Positions 58,815 through 64,000 of a DNA stretch of 64,000 nt are shown piece after piece. The notes beneath the pieces were generated by a model. The model ran no database searches. It had not been told where the DNA came from and was given only the letters and a program-made list of their open reading frames with translations. How positions within the stretch are numbered: position 1 is the stretch's first letter; the number at the start of each line of letters is the position of its first letter. Position numbers and translations under genes: made by a program. The DNA comes from Halobacillus ihumii (GTDB taxonomy: Bacteria; Bacillota; Bacilli; Bacillales; Halobacillaceae), in assembly GCF_902726645.1 (NCBI RefSeq), contig NZ_CACVAO010000001.1, positions 4,152,594 through 4,216,593 on the forward strand. Direction: 5' to 3'.

Positions 58815-59510
58815 ATGGATAAATTAAAGGAAATTCGTGATACAAAAACGTTACTTCAAACAGGGTTGGACATGGTTCAAGCTGCCGAAGATAAACTTGA
58901 TAGATTGGAATTCACGCTTGAAAGTGAACGCCGCAAACAAGTTGAAGCTGAACGTCAGGAACAAGAAGCAAACGAAATCGACGAATTGTTTCAGATTTAC
59001 AACAAGAAACCTTCTCCAAACTTCGCAAGGAAAACCGTAATCGAACAGGCGAAGGATTACGTTTCAAATAAAATCGGTTTTGGTGAAATTGCCTTCGGTA
59101 TTTTAAGGACGAAACCTGAATTTATTGTCAATAGAGAAAAGCGAACGGTTGTTGTTTTGCTTCGTGGTTTTAAATCGGGTATTGTCCGTCGTCGTGGAGT
59201 TGCGAAAGCCGCACCTGAAGACGTGTTCAACGTTCACATTGGAAAAGCTATCGCACTTCAAAAAGCACTTGGCAAAGTAATTTCGTATGAATTCGCATAT
59301 GCGCCACAACCTGAAGAAGCTGAAGTCGGTGACGTTGTTCGTTGGATTGAACCTTACAACAAAGTTTGTACTTTAACAGAAAGGGCGTCCCATGTTGACG
59401 ATATGGGGCAAGGAAAAGCGTTTTATCATACGCACGATAACGGTTGGCTTGGCGAAGATTGTTTCAATGTTATCGACGACACAAAAGAAGAACACGAAGG
59501 GGGCGAATAA
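58815..59510 (+). CDS. Hypothetical protein with coiled coil
   Basis: A 231-residue protein. Residues about 1-58 are a coiled coil, followed by a basic region (V-V-V-L-L-R-G-F-K-S-G-I-V-R-R-R-G-V-A-K) repeated in many Bacillus phage proteins, and an acidic C-terminus with W-I-E-P-Y-N-K-V-C. AGGAGG precedes the ATG. No enzyme motif seen. Confidence 0.72.
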   Translation: MDKLKEIRDTKTLLQTGLDMVQAAEDKLDRLEFTLESERRKQVEAERQEQEANEIDELFQIYNKKPSPNFARKTVIEQAKDYVSNKIGFGEIAFGILRTKPEFIVNREKRTVVVLLRGFKSGIVRRRGVAKAAPEDVFNVHIGKAIALQKALGKVISYEFAYAPQPEEAEVGDVVRWIEPYNKVCTLTERASHVDDMGQGKAFYHTHDNGWLGEDCFNVIDDTKEEHEGGE

Positions 59511-59511
59511 T

Positions 59512-59715
59512 ATGGACTTTTTATCGGTTGTTTTGAAATATGTACGTGAAGAATACGGGCAGCTTGAAGAAGGTGACGAAATTGCGATTGTCTTAAATGA
59601 CGCCGTTGTTTCCGTATCACTTGAGGACGCCACGCTTGGCGTTCGGGTGATTGCAGGCGAACCCGACCGATTGGACATTTCAACGGGTCTTATTGCGGAA
59701 GGTGATAACGAATGA
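59512..59715 (+). CDS. 67-residue acidic protein
   Basis: GGGGGC lies before the ATG. A small acidic alpha/beta protein (Y-V-R-E-E-Y-G-Q-L, then V-R-V-I-A-G-E). Overlaps the next gene by 4 bases. Confidence 0.65.
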   Translation: MDFLSVVLKYVREEYGQLEEGDEIAIVLNDAVVSVSLEDATLGVRVIAGEPDRLDISTGLIAEGDNE

Positions 59716-59999
59716 AATACCGTAAAAAGCCCGTCGTAATTGAAGCCGTTCAATGGAAAGGTGATAATTGGAACGACATTTGTGATTTTGTTGGTATTCC
59801 GACAAACGGTCAAGGAAAGTTTGGTGCAAACGGTGAAATGGAAATTGCGATTTGGACGTTAGAAGGCGAAATGACCGCTTCAATTGGTGATTATATTATA
59901 AAAGGCGTTCAAGGCGAATTTTACCCTTGTAAACCTGATATTTTCGAATCAACCTATGATTCTATTGAACAAGGTGACGACAATGGAACGGACGGTTGA
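59712..59999 (+). CDS. Phage PGDYG-type protein
   Basis: A 95-residue protein with the pattern widespread in phages: P-V-V-I-E-A-V-Q-W near the start, I-W-T-L-E-G-E-M near 48, and G-D-Y-I-I-K-G-V-Q-G-E-F-Y-P-C-K-P-D-I-F near 60-80. Family function unknown. Confidence 0.82.
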   Translation: MKYRKKPVVIEAVQWKGDNWNDICDFVGIPTNGQGKFGANGEMEIAIWTLEGEMTASIGDYIIKGVQGEFYPCKPDIFESTYDSIEQGDDNGTDG

Positions 60000-60252
60000 A
60001 CAATTGGAAATGAATTTTGAAGATAGACTTGAACGTCGGCTTGACGTCGGGAAATCGGTAAAAGTTATCGAACCCGACGAATCCGTTCAAGTGGTCGAAG
60101 ATTATGCGTATCTGAAGAAGTTTCAAGGGCTGCAAGGAATCGTTAGGAAAATCGAAAAGAGCGAAAGCGGAAACGTTTCTTTCGTTGTTGATTTTGAAAA
60201 AGCAGGCGAAGGAATTTTTTACGAAACTGAATTGAAACTATTGTCACGTTAG
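59983..60252 (+). CDS. Hypothetical small beta-barrel protein
   Basis: An 89-residue protein. The central part (K-S-V-K-V-I-E then G-L-Q-G-I-V-R-K-I) looks like a small SH3- or KOW-like barrel. The ATG at 59983 follows AAGGTGA and overlaps the previous gene by 17 bases. Confidence 0.62.
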   Translation: MERTVEQLEMNFEDRLERRLDVGKSVKVIEPDESVQVVEDYAYLKKFQGLQGIVRKIEKSESGNVSFVVDFEKAGEGIFYETELKLLSR

Positions 60253-60314
60253 GAAATTGAACAATTGAATATTAGCGAAATCATTCGCAATTTATTCCAA
60301 TAGGAGGGGTACTT

Positions 60315-60509
60315 TTGACGACAACGGTTATTGCATGGGCGGTTTGGTCGCTTTCTCAAATATCTGTTTTCGGAGTATCCCTTTATTTGTTGATAAGTGG
60401 TATTCGAAATTATCATTCGAAAAAGGTGCGGTCATTGTTTTATTCTGGTTTCGCAGGTTTCGGAATTATATCGGTTATCTATCAACTTATGAAGGTAGGG
60501 ATACTTTAA
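60315..60509 (+). CDS. Small membrane protein
   Basis: A 64-residue protein with two transmembrane helices (about 5-28 and 40-60). Start TTG at 60315 behind AGGAGGGG. Directly upstream of a cell-wall hydrolase gene, so a holin- or spanin-like helper role is possible but unproven. Confidence 0.7.
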   Translation: MTTTVIAWAVWSLSQISVFGVSLYLLISGIRNYHSKKVRSLFYSGFAGFGIISVIYQLMKVGIL

Positions 60510-60523
60510 AAGGGGGTTATTGT

Positions 60524-61141
60524 ATGAAGAAATTATTCGCAACATTATTTGCGGCAGGAATTGCGTTCGGCGGTACAAGTGTCGTTTCCGCATATACGGT
60601 TGAAAAAGGTGATACGCTTGGCGATATTGCATTTCAACATGGCGTTGAGGTTGGCGACATTGCTGAAGCGAATCCAACGATTGAAAACGTCAATTTGATT
60701 TATCCGAATCAGGAAATCGAAATTCCAAACGTAGGACAGGCGAAAGAGGTTGTAAAACAACCGCCAACGAAAACCGATTATGAGTTGACGGAAGAAACGT
60801 TTGACGTATTCGCAAGGCTTGTAAATGCTGAAGCAAAAGACGAATCTTTCGAAGGTAAAGTCGCAGTTGCGAAAGTCGTATTGAATCGGGTGGAATCAGA
60901 TGGATTTCCGAATACCATACAAGGCGTTATCTTCCAAGAAGGTCAATTCACACCTGTTTTAAACGGTGCTATTTATGAAGATAGTTCCGAAGCAGCACGG
61001 AAAGCCGTTCGGGTTGCGTTGAACGGTGGCGGTGACGTAAACGGGGCGTTGTTCTTCTATGCGCCTGCATTGGTTGATTCGGCTTTCATGGAATCGCTGA
61101 ATACCGTGAAAGTTATCGGCGGTCACGTATTTAAAAAGTAA
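60524..61141 (+). CDS. SleB-type cell wall hydrolase with LysM
   Basis: A 205-residue exported hydrolase. Residues 1-23 are a signal peptide (M-K-K-L-F then a hydrophobic core, V-S-A). A LysM domain (about 24-70: Y-T-V-E-K-G-D-T-L) follows. The rest is a SleB/CwlJ hydrolase_2 domain with L-V-N-A-E-A-K-D-E-S-F-E-G near 98. Family members cut spore cortex or vegetative peptidoglycan. It may help lysis, release from sporulating cells, or germination. The ATG at 60524 follows AAAGGGGG. Confidence 0.9.
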   Translation: MKKLFATLFAAGIAFGGTSVVSAYTVEKGDTLGDIAFQHGVEVGDIAEANPTIENVNLIYPNQEIEIPNVGQAKEVVKQPPTKTDYELTEETFDVFARLVNAEAKDESFEGKVAVAKVVLNRVESDGFPNTIQGVIFQEGQFTPVLNGAIYEDSSEAARKAVRVALNGGGDVNGALFFYAPALVDSAFMESLNTVKVIGGHVFKK

Positions 61142-61153
61142 TAATGAAAGAAC

Positions 61154-61184
61154 GGACGTCTTCCTTCGGGAGGGCGTCTTTTTT
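61154..61184 (+). terminator. UUCG-loop terminator
   Basis: GGACGTCTTCC-TTCG-GGAGGGCGTC hairpin and T-run. Fifth of the related terminators. Confidence 0.87.
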
Positions 61185-61212
61185 GTTATATAACAGATTT
61201 TCGAATCCATGT

Positions 61213-61240
61213 GTCACATACGAGAGGTTCGCCGCAACAC
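61213..61240 (+). promoter_or_regulatory. GTCACA-N16-CAACAC element
   Basis: GTCACA 61213-61218, 16-base spacer, CAACAC 61235-61240, TGAG at 61248. Only 14 bases separate that point from the HNH start codon. Confidence 0.75.
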
Positions 61241-61261
61241 GTTTCGTTGAGGTGAACCAAT

Positions 61262-62353
61262 ATGCAAACGTTAAAGGATATTGACAATTATATTGCGGAA
61301 GTTGAAAAAGGATTACAATTTGAAGCGAAAGACGGCATGAAAACTTGCACCGTTTGTTTTGAAACGAAAGGAATAAACGATTTTCATAAACTTAATACAA
61401 AAAACTCCAAAGATGGTCTTCGTTCAGAATGTAAAGAATGTCGAAAACAAAAACGAAAAACAAAAGATTTTTTCACGGAATTCAATGTTAAAGGTTATGG
61501 AGTTGTCCATTTGAAACGTTTCAAAAGTCAAAAAGGAGATGTTTCTTGGTTTATTGAAAAAGAAGGTGGAGAATTAGTCGGAAAACGTTGCTCGGTTTGT
61601 GTAAAAGTAAAAATAAAGTGTGATTATAATAAAGATAAATGTGGTTTTGGTGGTACAGAAAACGCTTGTCGTAAGTGTCGAGGACAGTATTCACAAAAAT
61701 GGTATGAAACAAAAAAATCTAACCCCGAATTTTTAAGAATTAAACGACAACGTGATTCAAATTGGAGAAAACAAAATCCCGATAAAGCAAGGGTTATATC
61801 GAGAAAATATCAACAGAACAATGCTTCACTATGTAAAGAAAGAAGACAAAAATCATACAGAAAAGCTTACGCAGAAAACCCTGCAAAATTTGCCGCAAAA
61901 CAAGCAAAACGAAAAGCAATGGAACGGAACCTTCCTTTCGACAATAAATTCGGGAAAACAGGCTATGAAGGCGTCCTAGCACGTTTTGACGGTCGTTGTG
62001 CGTTGACAGGCGATAAGGTTGAAGGCAATTCGAACCATCTTGACCATGTAATTCCTTTGTCGATTGGACACGGCGGAACTTACGTCGGAAATTGTATTCC
62101 TTTACGTGGTGACTTAAATCTTTCGAAAAACGACCGAAACCTTTTCGAATGGTTTTATGAAAATAAAGAACGATTCAACTTATCGCAGGAACGATTTGAC
62201 GACCTTATTCTTTATTTGGCGATTCATAACAATATGACGCCCGAAGAATACCGTGATTTCGTTTATTGGTGCTTCGATAGCAAACGAACAGTCGAACAGG
62301 CAGCGCAAGACAAACGGCTTTCAAGCGAAATTTGGAAGCAGCGTAATCAATAA
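61262..62353 (+). CDS. HNH endonuclease with zinc motifs
   Basis: A 363-residue protein. Two Cys-rich ribbons lie in the first half (C-T-V-C and C-K-E-C; C-S-V-C and C-R-K-C). A very basic helical middle follows. The HNH domain is at about 245-290 (C-A-L-T-G-D, L-D-H-V-I-P-L-S, N-L-S-K-N-D-R-N). The first 230 codons are more A-rich (AAA, AAT) than neighbouring genes, hinting at recent transfer. It may be a homing enzyme or a packaging-associated nuclease. Confidence 0.82.
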   Translation: MQTLKDIDNYIAEVEKGLQFEAKDGMKTCTVCFETKGINDFHKLNTKNSKDGLRSECKECRKQKRKTKDFFTEFNVKGYGVVHLKRFKSQKGDVSWFIEKEGGELVGKRCSVCVKVKIKCDYNKDKCGFGGTENACRKCRGQYSQKWYETKKSNPEFLRIKRQRDSNWRKQNPDKARVISRKYQQNNASLCKERRQKSYRKAYAENPAKFAAKQAKRKAMERNLPFDNKFGKTGYEGVLARFDGRCALTGDKVEGNSNHLDHVIPLSIGHGGTYVGNCIPLRGDLNLSKNDRNLFEWFYENKERFNLSQERFDDLILYLAIHNNMTPEEYRDFVYWCFDSKRTVEQAAQDKRLSSEIWKQRNQ

Positions 62354-62391
62354 GTTTGTACGTTCCGTGTCAAAAAGAAATTCTGACGAAT

Positions 62392-62419
62392 GTCACAAAT
62401 AACGATTCCGTAACAACAC
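62392..62419 (+). promoter_or_regulatory. GTCACA-N16-CAACAC element
   Basis: GTCACA 62392-62397, 16-base spacer, CAACAC 62414-62419, TGAA at 62427. Confidence 0.75.
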
Positions 62420-62451
62420 CCTTTCGTGAAGAAAACGAAGGGGGTTTTTAT

Positions 62452-62652
62452 TTGAAGGAAATTATCGAAATCAAAGCCGTTGTTGAATTGCGTGAAGAAG
62501 ACGAACATGCGGTCGAAGAAATGTCTGACGAAAAGGTAAACGAAGTAATTGAATGGCAAAAAGAAGAATTAGAAAAATTGCTTCGAAATGAAGGCGAAGG
62601 AAAAATTACTTTCGAAAAGATGGACATTCGCCTTGAAAGGAATGATAAATAA
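62452..62652 (+). CDS. 66-residue acidic helical protein
   Basis: Start TTG at 62452 behind GAAGGGGG. Glu-rich and helical. First of six small genes in the last operon. The start of the next gene overlaps its stop by one base. Confidence 0.65.
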   Translation: MKEIIEIKAVVELREEDEHAVEEMSDEKVNEVIEWQKEELEKLLRNEGEGKITFEKMDIRLERNDK

Positions 62653-62840
62653 TGTTTCGAAATTGGTATTGTCCCGATTGTCGCAGTCATTTACGAAGGT
62701 TTGGTGACGTGAAAAGACGAACCGAATTCATGGGTCTTTATACGGCTTATTGGTATATTTGTTTGAATTGCGGTTCACGAAATGCAATGCCGTTCAAAAC
62801 GTATTTGAAAGTTAAAGCTTCGGAAGGGGCGATTGAATGA
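62652..62840 (+). CDS. 62-residue zinc-ribbon protein
   Basis: C-P-D-C near residue 7 and C-L-N-C near residue 37 form a zinc ribbon with basic residues between. Overlaps its neighbours by 1 and 4 bases. Probably binds nucleic acid or RNA polymerase. Confidence 0.7.
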   Translation: MFRNWYCPDCRSHLRRFGDVKRRTEFMGLYTAYWYICLNCGSRNAMPFKTYLKVKASEGAIE

Positions 62841-62989
62841 CTAACGTTGAACGTGTGAAAGATTTAATAGATAAATTGAACCGTTCCGTTATTGACGGTG
62901 ATTTAACAAATGCTTCGAAATGCTGCAATCAGATAATTGAAATTGTTGAAGAACTTGAACGTTCAAATGAACGAAAGGGTGCGGTATAA
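62837..62989 (+). CDS. 50-residue helical protein
   Basis: Starts 4 bases before the previous stop (ATGA) and ends one base into the next start. Helical, with C-C-N-Q-I-I near residue 29. Tight overlap on both sides supports a real gene. Confidence 0.62.
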   Translation: MTNVERVKDLIDKLNRSVIDGDLTNASKCCNQIIEIVEELERSNERKGAV

Positions 62990-63192
62990 TGAAAGATTTT
63001 ATTTTGTGGATTGCGTCACCTTTCGTGATATTGGCGTTACTGAAGACATTTTATTTGTTATCTTTCGAAATTATTGCGTTTATATTTCCGAATGCAACGC
63101 TTGAAGCTATTGACTTTTCAAGTTGGTTGATAGGTTTGTTCATGGTATTTGTAACAGTTGTTGCATTGTTGAACATTCTTACGGATGAATAA
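62989..63192 (+). CDS. Small membrane protein
   Basis: A 67-residue protein with two hydrophobic helices (about 5-32 and 44-63). Function unknown. Confidence 0.68.
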   Translation: MKDFILWIASPFVILALLKTFYLLSFEIIAFIFPNATLEAIDFSSWLIGLFMVFVTVVALLNILTDE

Positions 63193-63204
63193 GGGGGCGT
63201 TTAA

Positions 63205-63429
63205 ATGAACGAAGCTATTGAAAAATATTTAGTCGGAAAACGAATCAAATCAATTGAATGTAACGGAACGGTCGTAGTAATCGAAGCTTATGAAGAAGGT
63301 GATTCCGAAGATACATTCAGATTGACAGGTGACTTGCTTCACTTTGGTTTTGACGACGCCGAACTTCATTATCGTCTTGAAAAACGTGAAGTCACGGTTG
63401 AATATGAAGAAATTTATTCGGACACGTAA
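63205..63429 (+). CDS. 74-residue acidic protein
   Basis: AAGGGGGC precedes the ATG. Beta-rich and acidic (V-V-V-I-E-A-Y-E-E-G). No motif recognised. Confidence 0.66.
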   Translation: MNEAIEKYLVGKRIKSIECNGTVVVIEAYEEGDSEDTFRLTGDLLHFGFDDAELHYRLEKREVTVEYEEIYSDT

Positions 63430-63442
63430 AGGGGGTTATTGA

Positions 63443-63712
63443 ATGAGTTTTCCAACATTGACGTTTGTTTTAATTATTACGGAAACAAAAGAAGAAGCGG
63501 ACGCAATCAACCGAAAAATGCCTGACCCTTATACGTTGGGAAATATGAAGGTTGAAGCGAAATCAGTTGGAACGATAATTTGCGGATTACGGTTCAAGAC
63601 GACCCGTCCAACGGTCATAATCGAAAAATATACGTCTTGGAACGAATGGGTTGAGAAATGGCGTAATGAAGTTTTAGTTCCTTGCGCCGATAAAAACGCA
63701 ACATTTTTATAG
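63443..63712 (+). CDS. 89-residue hypothetical protein
   Basis: AAAGGGGG precedes the ATG. An alpha/beta protein (F-V-L-I-I-T-E-T-K-E-E-A-D-A, then W-N-E-W-V-E-K-W-R). No family recognised. Confidence 0.66.
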   Translation: MSFPTLTFVLIITETKEEADAINRKMPDPYTLGNMKVEAKSVGTIICGLRFKTTRPTVIIEKYTSWNEWVEKWRNEVLVPCADKNATFL

Positions 63713-63718
63713 TTACGT

Positions 63719-63747
63719 GTCACAAACGAATTAGTAACGCGCAACAC
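63719..63747 (+). promoter_or_regulatory. GTCACA-N17-CAACAC element
   Basis: GTCACA 63719-63724, 17-base spacer, CAACAC 63742-63747, TGAA at 63755. Drives the last phage gene. Confidence 0.73.
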
Positions 63748-63781
63748 CTTTTCGTGAAATCAAACGAAAGGGTGTATTTTT

Positions 63782-63937
63782 ATGCGTAAAGATATGAAGA
63801 TAATAGAAGAAAGTGATACGAAAATTGTTGGAACTCACGGGAAAATAAACGTAACACTTCGTTCGAACGTTCCAAGTAAAGAAGCACTTAAACGGACGAA
63901 TGACCGTATCAACCAAATTGCTAAAAAATATGTTTAG
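63782..63937 (+). CDS. 51-residue basic protein
   Basis: AAAGGGTG precedes the ATG. A strand-rich start (I-N-V-T-L-R-S-N-V) and a basic C-terminal helix (K-R-T-N-D-R-I-N-Q-I-A-K-K). Last gene before the phage end, the place where excision directionality factors of serine integrases are sometimes found; that role is only a guess. Confidence 0.65.
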   Translation: MRKDMKIIEESDTKIVGTHGKINVTLRSNVPSKEALKRTNDRINQIAKKYV

Positions 63938-63966
63938 GTCGCCATTCTTGGCGGCTTTTTCTTTTA
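63938..63966 (+). terminator. Last phage terminator
   Basis: GTCGCC-ATTCTT-GGCGGC hairpin then TTTTTCTTTT. Confidence 0.88.
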
Positions 63967-63984
63967 TCCTTACTTATGGCTTTT

Positions 63985-64000
63985 TGCAAGAAGACCATTG
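63985..64000. other. Left half of attR at the window edge
   Basis: The window ends AAGAAGACCATTG. AGAAGACC is the inverted partner of GGACTTCT at 3755-3762, and CATTG matches the host sequence at the GH18 break. The GH18 C-terminal remnant would be expected to start at base 64001 with a Trp codon completion. Confidence 0.6.

Larger units (their letters stand above)
3752..64000. mobile_element. Siphovirus prophage, about 60.2 kb
   Basis: A complete-looking temperate phage: integrase, terminase, portal, capsid, long-tail genes, tape measure, holins, replication, nucleotide metabolism and endolysins. Nearly all genes are on the plus strand. There is no sheath or baseplate-wedge gene and the tape measure is long, so a long non-contractile tail is expected. 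No gene in the core modules shows a frame break. The right end is inferred from the half-site at the window edge, so attR and the GH18 C-terminal remnant should follow immediately outside. Confidence 0.9.

Noticed and set aside
1..64000. CRISPR arrays, rRNA, tRNA or insertion sequences
   Set aside because: No regular spacer-repeat arrays, no tRNA cloverleaf, and no transposase reading frame seen on either strand.

Overview
The window holds about 3.75 kb of Gram-positive chromosome followed by an almost complete, densely packed siphovirus prophage of about 60.2 kb that runs to the last base. The chromosomal genes (YneR/HesB-like, yidD, folE2, plsY, and a GH18 glycosidase with an N-terminal membrane anchor) point to Bacillota, most likely Bacillaceae: yneR and plsY are also neighbours in Bacillus subtilis, and all genes have strong AGGAGG/AAAGGGG ribosome sites. 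The GH18 gene is cut at its conserved MAYDQH motif, which marks attL near 3752. The last bases of the window (about 63985-64000) look like the other half of the phage attachment site. Joining the two ends rebuilds a near-palindromic attP, so the prophage probably ends within a base or two of 64000.

Layout. 3840-5381 is a large serine integrase, the only phage gene on the minus strand. 5382-6291 is non-coding and full of repeated motifs. 6292-8841 carries a small HTH/terminase-like protein, a tyrosine-recombinase-family protein with its own promoter (a candidate repressor), and small genes. 8964-11941 is an early cluster (membrane-anchored protein, SprT-like metalloprotease, unknowns) driven by sigmaA-type promoters whose -35 boxes lie inside an inverted repeat. 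12054-33713 is the virion block: large terminase, portal, MuF head protein, scaffold, capsid, connectors, tail proteins with a programmed -1 frameshift, tape measure, Dit, a lectin-Tal fusion, a GH18-like tail protein, and two holin-type proteins. 34412-45635 is replication and recombination: initiator/organizer, AAA+ loader, DnaB helicase, primase, sigma factor, single-strand binding protein, family A polymerase, PD-(D/E)XK nuclease, RuvC-like resolvase and an amidase. 45763-64000 holds nucleotide metabolism (class II ribonucleotide reductase, dUTPase, ThyX, dNMP kinase), HNH endonucleases, a second sigma-like protein, a DHH phosphoesterase, a SleB-type hydrolase and many small unknown genes.

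How it works together. Two promoter systems are visible. One is sigmaA-like, has an extended -10 (ATTCGTCGTATAAT), and usually carries the operator-like repeat GTAAAC-N2-GTTKAC over the -35; this is probably the early, repressor-controlled class. The other is a phage-specific bipartite element, GTCACA-N16-CAACAC with TGAA a fixed distance downstream. It occurs 16 times, just upstream of replication, nucleotide-metabolism and accessory genes and of the phage sigma-factor gene, and I find no good copy upstream of the virion operon. This looks like a dedicated middle-gene regulon and is the most interesting system in the window. The prophage is also almost free of GATC (five sites seen by eye in 60 kb, against about 15 in the 3.75 kb of host DNA), suggesting long selection by a GATC-targeting restriction system.
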